DNA of 64,000 nt from positions 90,280,501-90,344,500 of the forward strand of contig CM032231.1 in the NCBI GenBank assembly GCA_019009955.1, read 5' to 3'. The notes under the pieces were generated by a model that was not told the DNA's origin, did no database searches, and saw nothing but the letters and a program-made list of their open reading frames with translations. The position numbers and the translations under genes were made by a program. Source of the stretch: Riptortus pedestris. Taxonomy: Eukaryota; Arthropoda; Insecta; Hemiptera; Alydidae. Numbering within the stretch: the first letter of the stretch is position 1; the number at the start of each line of letters is the position of its first letter. Below, one piece after another: positions 23,105 to 34,446 of this stretch.

Positions 23105-23526
23105 GTTGTAAATATGGTGCTGAGGGCGGGGGTGGCCGTGCTGGTGATTATGGCGTGGGCACATCTACCACTACCGTCAGTAAACTGAAGGTATAAATGC
23201 AGGTTCGATACCCGCCAAGGGAGCGAAATAGTACACGAGTTGGCTACCAGAGCGCGCTGGTATCATAGCGCTGGTGGATCTGAGGAAGTCTATTCGTCTG
23301 ACAGCCCCTCTCGATGGCTAACGAGCATGGCTCTCTTAGTTCCCATCTACAAACTCTCCGGGTACAAAGGGGACCGTCAGTCTACTGGAAATAACTCATT
23401 CCAGGTCCTCGTTGGTTTGCCGAGTTAATGATTCACTACGCTAAAACTCTGAACACGAATTCCTCGAATCTCGCTCGGTGGCGGCTAGGGATCTCAAAGC
23501 TCTATAATGCCAACAGAAAAAAAAAA
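23105..23526 (+). mobile_element. tRNA-like SINE, second family (S2), with A-tail
   Basis: An A-box-like TGGCCGTGCTGG (23,132-23,144) and a B-box-like GGTTCGATACC (23,202-23,212) head a body of about 300 bp. The body ends in ACAGAAAAAAAAAA at about 23,513-23,527. Head, unrelated body and terminal A-run are the SINE layout. The two boxes are about 60 bp apart, longer than in a normal tRNA gene. It is unlike S1 and appears once in this window. Confidence 0.5.
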
Positions 23527-24990
23527 TCATAGTACCTTAAGTATCTGAGGCTTTGTTTAGTAGTCCATACTTAAAGATTGTGGATTACTACTATTGCCAA
23601 TGGGATATTGTTTGTTCTTTTCTTTCTAACGAACCCTTTAGTTTGTTTTTCTTAACTTTCAGCTACTGTTTGTGATATATACTTCACAATTACTCCTTAT
23701 TAATAAAACTGTCTAAAACTGTCATGTAAGTTGAATAGCACGGTCGTGGGTTTAATGCAATGGGGGTAAATAAATTTTCAGACATTCATGTTTGGTGAGC
23801 TAAGTCATCAGTTTGGCTCTCTTGGTGATGTATTAATAGCCCAGACTTGAGGCATTCGTGGAATGAAAGAAAACAAAAATCTAGATTACAGTAGTGGTGC
23901 ATGTCCTGTTTTTCTCATTGGTGTACAGAGTGTGACAATGATGCCGCCATTAAGGTAATAGCAAGTGATACAGTAAGGATGCTGAGAAGGATGGTTGTTA
24001 TGACAACCAGACAAGGATAATTCTAGTCAGGCATTAGTGCTATGTTGGGAACTATGCGATGTCAGGGCAAGGCCTTCCTAATTGCCGTTTTATTCAAATG
24101 AGTGTTTCCTTCGGCTCACATTGACTAGTTCCCCTATAAATCTTGCTATAATTCAAAGTTCCATTCTCTGTCCCCTCCTTAGTCCAACGTCCGTGCATAA
24201 CTATAACTGATATATTCGGCGTTATTGCCTCTAGAGTTTAATCTTTCTCGTAATGCGCCTTAACAAAAAACAATAAAAACGCATTAGTAGTGTTCATTGA
24301 GACTCTACACAACAAGGACTTAAATTCAATGTCAGAATTTACGTTCCAGACAGTTCTGAGCTCATCAGAGTTAAAAACAAGGTGAACCATTATCTTAGGA
24401 ACTGTTTAACATAATCCTAAAATTCAATCCGTCCAGGTCAACATGTAGGAGCTCTGTAATTGGCGGATTTCTGAGGTGTCTACAGTTAAGAGAATATAAT
24501 TTAGTTTCAAATCATAATCATCAAATATCTGTTTCCACTATAATTGGGGGGAAACATGTCTGTGTAGAGGAAAATAGCAGAGACTTATGTAAAAACAAAA
24601 ATTACGTTCTCCGGTACGAAGCGATTCAGGTAGAATAGTGCACTCCAGTAGCTGGTGTAATCACTAAACAAACATTTAAATACTTTTGAACAAAATCAAA
24701 TAACCAAAACTAAAATAAAATTACGAACTAATAATTCTAACCTAATTTTTCATTTGCTACGATTCATCTCGTTAAACTTAGTTCTAGAAAATAAAATTTT
24801 AAATACATTTCTTCCCAAAGGAAAAATTCTGGAATCTGTTATTCTACTTAACATAGGATAATTATTTATTATATTGTTTTCATATTTAATATTTGCACTT
24901 ATCTTTCTAAGTCTATTGGTTAAATCTATCCAAAGAAGCATTGCACTCTTCTATGCTAGTTTAATTAATTATTTTTTCTTTCATTTACAG
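23527..24990. other. Probable intron of neuroligin, no exon seen
   Basis: AT-rich sequence leading to a strong 3' splice site: TTTTTTCTTTCATTTACAG at about 24,972-24,990. I looked for the preceding neuroligin exon, which should encode a W-x-x-Y block just before GMKPK, and did not find it. Confidence 0.55.
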
Positions 24991-25799
24991 GAATGAAACC
25001 GAAGATGAAGAATCATTTTCGAGCCCACCAGCTTTCAGTTTGGCTTCGACTCATTCCAGAGCTCCATAGGGCTGGGATGGAAGATGTCGTTGCCCGACAC
25101 AATCTGTTTAGGAATCACAATGATGAAGAGCTTTATGACGGGATAGTTAGACCAGATCCACTTTCGAGGACGAGCCTCAAAGCGCAGGAAATGCAGCGAA
25201 GAGCTGGGCTGAATGGTACTGTCGCTGAGGTTCTCTTACCAGTTACTACGATGGAGACCATGGTCACAACTTGTGTCAGCGTTCAGCTTAACCAGGGCTA
25301 CGTGAACCCCCACATAGCAAACACTTCAGACACACTAGCAAGCCTCGAAGCTGCAGGATACGCTGCCTACTCCACCGCTCTCAGCGTTACCATCGCCATT
25401 GGCTGTTCCCTTCTCATCCTGAATATCCTGATCTTCGCAGGCGTCTACTACCAAAGGGACAAGACAAGGATGGACATGAAGAACATGCAGCAGCGCGTCT
25501 CCAGCTTTGAATCGGGCAAGAGTTTTCCTCCAAGTGCTTCGGTTATCGTGGATGTGGATGATTCTATGATCCTGACCGGAGGTACACTGCCTAGATCTCA
25601 CGCGACTGTCGCCCAACACCATTCGCTGGCGACTCTCCCGAGGCACAAGGAACTACCACCTAATGGCTCAGTACCCAGACCTCCACCACCTCCCAGGAAC
25701 AAGAGCCCTCCGGAGTCACAACCTCTCCTCAACCAGGACCCTAAAGCCAAACCTCCTTTGAGGGTTCCCCAAGCTGCCATTTCTGAAATGAGGGTCTGA
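24991..25799 (+). CDS. Neuroligin, terminal coding exon (partial gene)
   Basis: Neuroligins are postsynaptic membrane adhesion proteins with a catalytically dead cholinesterase-like ectodomain that binds neurexins. The exon follows TTTCATTTACAG and begins GA-ATG; the Met is internal (family context GMKPK), not a start. Residues 1-30 (KPKMKNHFRAHQLSVWLRLIPEL) are the last esterase-domain helix region. A stalk carries N-glycosylation sequons at residues 74 and 110. Residues 127-153 are the membrane segment, with YSTALSVTIAIG nearly identical to vertebrate neuroligins. Residues 154-268 are cytoplasmic, with a proline-rich stretch at 229-240 for SH3 or WW domains. The C-terminus is SEMRV; vertebrate neuroligins end TTRV, a class I PDZ ligand, and here Met replaces Thr at position -2. 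Stop TGA is at 25,797. Upstream exons lie outside the window or were missed. The gene faces the - strand neuroligin-like gene tail to tail. Confidence 0.93.
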
Positions 25800-27010
25800 T
25801 ATCTTTTACTGTACATACATTTTTCAAATTAAATACCTACTGTATATATAAATATCTTTGGACAGGGTAACTCCGGAAACCGATGCGCTGCTCCATGTGA
25901 CCGTCTCAAGTTCACCGCGTAAACCATTCTGGAACACCTTGATAACATTTCCTAAAAACTTACCTTAAAGAGCGCTTTTGCATATGTGTACTACATATTC
26001 TGTACATAAACAAAATAATACTATTTGTCACTGTTATTATAAGTTTAAAACTTGTTAAGGCAGTTAAAGTTTAACTTTAATGGAATTGAATAATCATATA
26101 TATTAAAATAAATATTTCAATTAATCGTCTAAAGAAAAATAAACATATTTCTTCAAAGAAAAAAAAACGTATATTCTTGTTGACTTTTACTGACTATAAT
26201 AAATTTTCATTCAATAATTCTATAGAAAGAGGAAAATTTAAAGTCGTATCAAAAGGCTATTGTGTTCATTCATATTGAGCAGTGGTTCATTTGAAATTTG
26301 TGGATCAGTGCACGTTTTCTGAAAGCCCAAACTTATATAGTTTTAGCTTCAACGAAAGTTACCAATGCATATTAATATAAATTTCAAAAAAAATAATAAA
26401 GAAATATGTTATCAATGCACTGATAAATCGTTTAAGCAATTGTATATAGTGTGAATATTAACTGTTAAGTTCTTGAGATTGAGTTCCAACATGAAATGCC
26501 TTAGTTTCCCCCTTTTTTCTAATTTAAATATTTATTATTTTATTTTGATATTTATCGAATGTTGGAATATATGAATACAGCCTCACTTAAGTTGGTGGTT
26601 TCATTTAAAAGTTTCTAGAGACAATTTTGGGGAGTTTTGAAAAATCAATGTAAATAATATTTCATATAAAGTACGTTAAATTACTGTTAAAAAGTATTTG
26701 AAGCCAACAGTTCTGTAGTTTTGAAAATTTCAACAAAAACTTAGAACAAAAAGTTAATCATTTTAATTTCTGTTTATTAATAATTTTACTAGTTTACCCT
26801 TAAAAATGTAACTTTCTATATTTTCATAGTCAATATATGATTGTTCATATGAAAACTTGAGTGAAATACAAATATTTAAAATAATATATGTTAAGATTGA
26901 ATATTTATAAAACCTGTTTTAAAATTATACAAACAATATATATATGTATGTATGAAGAGTTGTATTCTTTACTCTTCAGACAAATGTTCAATAAAAGACA
27001 AAATTTTTAA
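25800..27010 (+). other. Probable 3' UTR of neuroligin
   Basis: AT-rich sequence follows the stop codon. Several AATAAA-like hexamers occur early (near 26,107 and 26,140). A well-placed AATAAA lies at 26,990-26,995 with a T-rich element just downstream at about 27,015-27,027. The end is inferred, not proven. Confidence 0.5.
26990..26995 (+). terminator. Candidate polyadenylation signal
   Basis: AATAAA within TTCAATAAAAGAC, followed about 20-30 bp later by a T-rich tract. It lies 1.19 kb after the neuroligin stop codon. Confidence 0.45.
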
Positions 27011-28685
27011 AGTTGTTTTTTTTTTTCTTTAGTTCTACAAAATCCTTTATCCACTCAGGTCTTTCCGTGAAAAATACAAATGGAAGAGGATCAATTAGGT
27101 AACAATATATGTTTATTCACTATCTCAAGAAAAATCTTTTGGCATGTTGGTTGAGTGTGGAGGTCAGTAAGCACCAGCAAAAATTAAAATAAAATTCTCT
27201 CGTGAGAGGTAAGATGTACTGACGTCACATAATGCCGATCTTCCATGGATATACCAGTACCTCTTTGAGTCGGCGGCTAATCTCTTTGCGGAAAGGTAAC
27301 AGTTAAGAGAGGTTGCAGCGTTCTAGCCAGCAAATTAACATGGGGGAGAGACCAGTTTTTCCCGCTCATTTCCATCTCAGGGCAGGGGAAAGCGCGGTAA
27401 ATACGAACTGCTGCTACCAAACCATTCACACTGCATCATATATTAGATTACCCTTCACTTGCTTAACCATATAAATAAAACCACAAACCAGTTCGTCTGG
27501 ACATTAAATTACTCATAGATTTTTGTTTGTACTTGTAATTCTTCTTTCTTCTCTCGAAAATCAATGTGCATTATAGTAGATTCAAAATATCTAATGAAAT
27601 ACAATGCTATTTTATCTGTTAAAATTCTAAAATTAGGTATTTATGATCTGGACCTGTAGTGGTCCAAATGTTTATTTATCTGAAAAAACAGCCAAATTCT
27701 AATGTTTCTTATAATAAGGTACAGGTAGGGGCAGGGGTAACTTCCTTTTTCCTTCCTATTTTTTTCTTCAAAAAAGGAAATTATGCTGCCGCAAAAAAGA
27801 AGTCATAAAGCAGTAGCTTATACAATATTCGTTATCAATGTTAAGATTTGTCAGTTCCCTCCATAATAACAGGCGATTTTTGGAATAAAAAAATGTATTT
27901 GATTATTTTCTTAAAAAACAGTGAAGGAAAAAAACTGAAATAGTAACTGACAATACTGAGGTAAGAAAAAGCTGAAACCTTACTTCAAGGTAAGTAAAAA
28001 CATTGATATGTAAGGAACTGCATTGATTTTAATTTACTGTGCTCAGAAGAAGGATGCATAACAATTGTGTTTATGGTGCATGTAATGTAACAACATGTAA
28101 CATGGATGAAGTCAAAATATCACCACAAATATTTATTCGTAAAGCGAGAAAGGTTTCTAAGCCAACGATAATAGGACTTATTTGGACACCCCGGATTAAT
28201 CAATGTCATTAAAAGTTTTTTTGTATTATGAATAAATGCTTGTTATTAGTGATTTTATAACCATATTACCTGCAATATACAAATGTTCCTGAAACAACAA
28301 AGCAAAACAGGGCCTTAAAAAGTAATGTAGAGATTGCATAGATAATAATTATAATTACAGAAGTTCATACACCTAATACAGAAAACTAAAATAGCAAAGG
28401 GGCTCTTGAAGTATGTCGCCTAATAGAGAAGTACTTTTGCAAGTTCTTGTTGCATTCAATATGAAAGATTACATATTTCAAAAAAAAAAAAAAATTAAGT
28501 AAAATTTGAGTAATTTCGCCCTCCTAAATTAACGCTTTAGGCAACTTTTAATGATGCTAGGGACTGGCGAGAAAGCAGCAGCATCAGGAAAGCTAAGACA
28601 AAAATAATGTCTGTGAGCAAACTAAACACATTTCTTAAGTGCTGGTATGACTTGATACTAATTTCTTCTCCTGCATATTTTCTAT
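27011..28685. other. Intergenic AT-rich DNA, nothing recognised
   Basis: No exon, RNA gene or repeat end that I can name. Confidence 0.4.
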
Positions 28686-28805
28686 TAGCAGATTTTCCTT
28701 AAGGGATATCAGCTATTGAGGTTGTACTCATGACGTGATTTTCGAAAAATTTCTTCAAATGTCCATCGATCCTACCCAGGAGATCACGAAAATGAGGTCC
28801 GTTCA

Positions 28806-28865
<60 letters not shown>

Positions 28866-28975
28866 AACCCTCTAGCGGTCGCAATTTTTGTTTGATCGTT
28901 ACGAAACTCGATATTTTATCGTTTTATGTAAAAAGACAGATCAAGTTCGTTAATGGCTGAAATCGGACTAGAGGG
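28686..28975 (+). mobile_element. Helitron-like H1, palindrome end with (TA)n core
   Basis: TTAGCAGATTTTCCTTAAGGGATATCAGC start, the GATCCTACCCAGGAG block, a (TA)n run of about 55 bp (28,808-28,861) and the CTCTAGCGGTCGC block. It breaks off after AATCGGACTAGAGG. The rest of the family is absent. Confidence 0.85.
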
Positions 28976-30162
28976 CCGATATCAATGGCCGAAAATATTA
29001 TGGCCGATATCAACTGGTAGTGCGTGTACTGGCGTTTATCGTGTATGAGTTTGGGGTTGGGTGTGGGAAATTAAGGAACAATAGCATAAGGGTTGCATTG
29101 TTATCATAGTCGCTTTTGGTGGTGGTTCATTCTTATCAGTCCTTGACTTTTAGCACTAACGTCTGCTGCACTGTTTTGCTGTCATCCATATTTTATGCCC
29201 TTATTTCGAGTAAGTAAATATTAGTTTATCGTTATTAGCTCTAGATTATTCAAATGGTCTTACATATTGATATACAGTTTATGTTACATATTTTGTGATA
29301 AAATAATAACATTATTTTAGTTTGACCAGCCTTTAGCTGACAATCATAAATGTTTGTAAATTCTTTTGGCTATTACAATCATTTGTAACTTCAGATTATG
29401 CTGTAATGGTTCAAAGTGATTTTTGATAATTACACGGCAGTAGAAATTAGATATTAGTTTTTTTATTATATTTCTCTATTTTAAGGCTTTGATACAAATC
29501 ATAAAAACTATCGAAACGTTGGGACAACCGTTTCTGTTGTTAATTACAGCCCTTAATTATCAACAGCACCAAAATACACTACCAGGAGAGTGTGAATTGT
29601 AATGGGATTTCACGATTAATGAGTTTGATTGAATATTAAAACAGTCATTTACAATAAATGCATTGCCTATGCAACGATTCTACATTGTTTAATAAAATAT
29701 CATTTGGTGGCTTACCAATAAATGAATTTTGTTAATTCACCGACACCCCCTGAAACTGAATTTATTCACTTCTGAAATGTTTATTAGCAATGCGCCATCA
29801 TTTAGAACATTCAGAGACAAGTTTCGTTATTAGCGAATGGTTAAATTAATCTCATTCTAAAGTTAATCAATTCCTACCTACAAACATAGGATTAGGCACT
29901 GCCTTGTTCATTGTTCGGGAGATCACAAATTTAAATTTAATTACGCTCAGCAACACTTTGAAACAACCCATTGTAATATAATTTCTAAATACAGTCACTA
30001 TTGACAACATTAATATTTTACAGTCTCTGCGTGCAGATGGACACCTGATTAATATTTGTTCAGAGTGCAAATTGGTGTTAATTTTATAAGTAATTACTAA
30101 AACCATATTACTAATAAGTCATTAGTGTCTTCTGTGAACAAAATAATAAAATACTCACAAGA
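28976..30162. other. Intergenic DNA, nothing recognised
   Basis: A short direct repeat GGCCGATATCAA at about 28,975 and 29,000 borders the truncated H1 copy. No gene was seen. Confidence 0.4.
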
Positions 30163-30776
30163 GGAGTGCACGGCCTTCCCCCACTGATTTGAACGAAAAT
30201 GTTTTCGTGCTTAGTACCTAATGAAAAACCAATTCTGTTAAACCGAGAGAACACACTTCTCACGTGTTCATCTAAAAAAAAAAATTCTTAAGTTTATCTG
30301 AACGTCTTGAGCTGTTCCCAAGACGTCTATTTGAAGAAGCTCCCTTGGATCAGTTGATAGTGGTTTCTTTTCGCAAATCTCAAGATTGAATCTCGCCGTG
30401 AGTGACTTTTTTTCGGGATTTTTTTTTTCTAATTGTTTGCCCCTAGTGCGTTTATTTAATATTAATAAATAACAAACAGTTTTTTTTTTAATTATTGGCA
30501 TTTAATTTTTCGCGTGTTCCTATATTTAAAGAAAATTCGAATGCTTTCTGTCAAAAATGTAATTAGTATAAGGAAATATTTAATATTGTACAAGAAATAT
30601 ATTAATAATTCAATACATAAGCATATAACAATTATCAATGTTAACGCAGAATTTTAATAATATTTTAAACTGTTTTATTTAACTTTACCCGTTTATTTGT
30701 TCTTATTTCATTTTACAATTAATAAAAATATTTAAAATTTTGTTCAAATTGGTGGGGGGGGGAGGCCGTGCACTCC
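30163..30776. mobile_element. Inverted-repeat element with a tRNA-like insert
   Basis: GGAGTGCACGGCCT at 30,163 is matched inverted by AGGCCGTGCACTCC ending at 30,776. Both continue inward into C and G runs. The interior includes a tRNA-like stretch at about 30,338-30,405. I cannot identify the target-site duplication or the superfamily. Confidence 0.6.
30338..30405 (+). other. tRNA-like sequence
   Basis: An A-box-like TGGATCAGTTGATAGTGG is followed by a B-box-like AGATTGAATCTC about 30 bp later, normal tRNA spacing. A closing acceptor stem is not convincing. It is likely a SINE or tRNA relic inside the inverted-repeat element. Confidence 0.35.
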
Positions 30777-32291
30777 CCTTTTCAATAATAAACTGGTCAA
30801 AGACTTATATTGGTTTCACTCGGAGTGAAATTGGTCCACGATAAACAGTGAACATTCAAGAACCATTAGATAAATAATTCTCGAACAGATAAGCATGACA
30901 GCCATCTGCAAAAAAGGCAAAAATATTCCAACGTACCAACAACGATAAACCACGAATACTTTCAGCTATAACAACAATTATAATCAATTCAAAAATTATA
31001 GCTCAGATGAAAATGATTATTCACAATTCCTGCTTACTCAGTTTATTTCTGGACACCGACAACACAAAATTATAAAACATTCTATTTAGTTGTGGTATAC
31101 ATGGCAATTTACCTAAAACAGACATGTGACCATCAATTTATGAATGTATATTACTTCATAGACCATGCCATAAATTAATTCAAAACATCTTAATATAAAG
31201 AGGATAATCGAAAAATGCAGAACTTTTAATTTATTAAAGGAGTTATATGGATTTGTCACTTCATTAATCTCATGTATCATATTTAAGATTTTTTTATTAA
31301 GCTAACGTCAGCAAACTTAAAAATTTAAGTCACCGATATCGGTGATGTTTTGAATAAATTCCATCGAAAATAAAATGTTTAACTTTTGTATTAAATCTTT
31401 ATTTTCTTGTTTTGGGCATATCATCATGTCTCTCTTACTTTCCTCAACGGGGAAATAGAAAAAAACAAAAGTGAAAACCTAGATTGCCTTCATTATGTAA
31501 TATTCCATTCACAACTATTTGAAGTATAAGTAATGTCAGTTTTCCTATCGGTAGAGACAAATTGGGGGTCTGAATCACATAATCACACAAGTCTGGGCAA
31601 AAGATATTTTTGTTATTTTCATTTTTAAGTCATATTATACAAATTTCTATAAACTTATGTGGAAATATTTGTAGTTACTCAGCGCATTATCAAAGGAATG
31701 TTAATAAAAGTAGTAAGTTAAAATAAATATACATTAAGTAAAAAAATATTCGTTTATTTTGGCTTGATATTAACTGAAAATATTTAAATATTTTCATCAC
31801 AGAAATTATTCATAGTTGTTTCGAATAAAGTTCAAATACTAACATAATACCACCTTGTATAGCACCCATGATTTAAAACTTAGTAAAATACATACTTATA
31901 TATAAACAAAAAAATATACTTCCTTTAAAGTTGTATATAGTCCAATTACTAGTTAATAGGATTATTGGTAGATTTATCTATATTATTTGACTAAAATATA
32001 TTTTTCAAATAACCTAAAATGTATTAAACTCATGCATATTTTTCGTTTCCAATGCATGTCATACATACAATTGTTAAATCTTAATGTATATGACCAGAAA
32101 ACTTAATGATGAAACTTCATTATAGTTGTAGAACATTATTATTAGAAGAGAACATTTGCTGTGTATAAAGGGAGAAATGATTACTGAAAATGTTAAAATA
32201 ATGAAGTCTTTGATGATATTCAGAATTCCTAAAAAAAGAGACAGAGGAATTATTACATTTGTAACCGGAAGGAAGTCTGATTAAATATCTA
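30777..32291. other. Intergenic AT-rich DNA, nothing recognised
   Basis: No exon, RNA gene or repeat end was recognised. Confidence 0.4.
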
Positions 32292-32550
32292 AAAAAAATA
32301 CTATTTATATATTCTTCAAATTTGATGGCAAAGGCCTCCAATAAAAACCTTTTTTTCTTGGTGCAAACTTTTTTGAACAAGTCCTACATTTTCGTGGCTT
32401 ATTTGTCAACTCTTCAGGTGCTATCCATTTCTGAAGTCCTCGTTTACCCTTTACATTACGTTGCGACTGCCTTCACAGAGGAGGTAGATCATCAGTTTTT
32501 TTTATTGGAGGCCCTTGCTATCAAATTTGAAGAACATATAAATAATATCA
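32292..32550. repeat. Inverted duplication, 45-bp arms
   Basis: The left arm (about 32,298-32,345) and the right arm (about 32,495-32,548) are reverse complements with about three differences, centred on GGAGGCC and ATCAAATTTGAAGAA. The loop is about 150 bp. In outward reading both arms keep the same frame open, giving FLLEA-x-AIKFEE-x-IN peptides. On the - strand another frame across the loop and left arm reads KPRKCRTCSKKFAPRKKG. This suggests a broken mobile element. Confidence 0.6.
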
Positions 32551-34245
32551 GTCCAGAATAAGAACAAAAATACTATTAGAAAAATAGTAATGACGATAGA
32601 ATGAATATAGGTGCAATATTCAAAAATGATAACACATTTCTGAATTTTCTGCAGTGAATATGTTCATAGACTCTATATTCCTTTTTCTATCTATATTAAA
32701 AACTACCTTAAGAAGTTTAAAATCTCTTCTAGTATGCCAACTTGTTAAACTGCATTTTTTACTTTCGAATTCTATAGATTCGATTACATAAGAGGTTTAT
32801 TGAACCAGAATTTACTAACAATAAGTACTAGAATAATTATTTTCCTAAAATAGCTAAAATTAAATGCATCTGATTTTATTTATTTACTATTATACTCTAG
32901 AGTTCCAGAATGAACTGGGCCTCTCTCAGATTCCCAATAAACACCACATTTTAGAAGCCACTAAAACCATTTTGTGCTGCCCACAATACAGATTCTGGGA
33001 CTTCCGGAACACAAATATCTATAGTTCTTCCTTACGTCATGCACTTTCCCTTTTTGCCCTATACACAATACAACATAATCTTGAACAACTGCTCTTCCAC
33101 TGTTTTCTGTTCCTACTTATATCAGATCTGGCTTTCTATACCGGGCCGTCAATACGCAGCTGTTTATAATCCCCACTCGGCTCCAAATTGCTTTCTCAGT
33201 ACTCTTGTCTTCCACATCAGGCTGTCCCTTTGGTTTCCCTGGTAAGCGCCAACAAAAAGGAATTTTTCAAAAATCGAGTAAGGTTCCGATACACATTTCT
33301 TTTTTCTTCACCATGCAAACAAAAGCACAAACGAAATATAATTTTCATTTGCAGAAATTGGAGGTTTTCATTCTCATGGTTCATTTTGTTAAATTTATTT
33401 TTAAAAATCAGAACCATTCAGAAACTACCACGTCAGAAATAACAATTACTGGACACTATTTTCTTTAAACGTACTCTGCCACAGAGTTTCGCTGTTCGTG
33501 ATTTTACATATAAACCTGTTTAAAACAGTTTATCATAGACTTCATAAATTTGAGATCTAAAAGGATCGGAAGCATATGGTCTAAAAAACGTTTGACTATC
33601 TCAGGCTGGCTTTAAAATTAATTGGACAACATACTTCAGTAGTTCTATCACTTTCATTTTGTTTTATAGTGTTTTAGTTCTTGAGAATAAAATTTGTTGA
33701 CCCAGAAATCGAAAAATACATAATTCTAAAGTGTGTTAGGTATTCTCCAAATGTTTATAATCAAAGGAACTATTTCAAAATGTTTTACCCAGTTGCCTTT
33801 TAGTAACCTTAATAACATTGGAATCAATTGAAAATGCTTTTATTACTTAAGCTCATTGAACGTTCTGAAACTTAAATGAAAGGGTCACAAAGAAGGCAAA
33901 TTTGTAACAAAAATAAATGTAACAATACTCATCAAAACAGGCGTAACGTTGGCAAAATATAAAATAGCTATTGTCTAATGCTTATGAGACAGAAACGTAA
34001 CAACAGATGAGTAGATTATTGTACTACTTGAGTTTTGTCTAGGCAAATTCTGGCAACCATTTTGCATTGGCAAATCACCGAACTTACACACTATGTTAAA
34101 ATGTTAATCTCTGTAACTGCAGTGATATTTGGCAGTTATTAAATTTATGGAGGTTGCCCGTCATGTATATCATACATTATTGAATTATATTTATACTTAA
34201 TACTTTGATTTTCTCGTCTTACAACACCGTCCGAACTTCATATTT
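32551..34245. other. Intergenic DNA between convergent genes
   Basis: It probably includes the 3' UTR of the - strand exon ending at 34,447, but no single polyadenylation signal stands out. Overlapping + strand frames at 32,864-33,468 share no recognisable domain. Confidence 0.4.
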
Positions 34246-34425
34246 TTGAAATAAACGTCCACTTCATGCAACTATGACTAATCGAAACGGATTTTCATAG
34301 GTTACCACATTTTGTGATGTAGACTGCAACTTCCCCATTGTCAGAGAGGGAATCGAACCCCCTGCACAATGATATTCAAGAGTGTTGAGATCAAAGATCT
34401 TAACCGACAAGTCAAACCTTAACTT
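34246..34425 (-). mobile_element. tRNA-derived SINE, family S1, divergent copy
   Basis: On the - strand: head ending in B box GGGGTTCGATTCCC (34,348-34,361), then GTGGTAACCTATGAAAAT and AGTTGCATGAAGTGGACG as in the S1 body and tail. It is old and diverged. It lies just downstream of the stop codon at 34,447, possibly in the 3' UTR. Confidence 0.65.
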
Positions 34426-34446
34426 TTATGTCCATTACAGACTGTA

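Noticed and set aside
23240..23428. 62-codon + strand frame as an exon of neuroligin
   Set aside because: It lies in the body of the S2 SINE-like unit and lacks the conserved residues expected just before GMKPK.
25335..25816. - strand frames of 72-103 codons
   Set aside because: They are antisense to the neuroligin exon and have no domain of their own.
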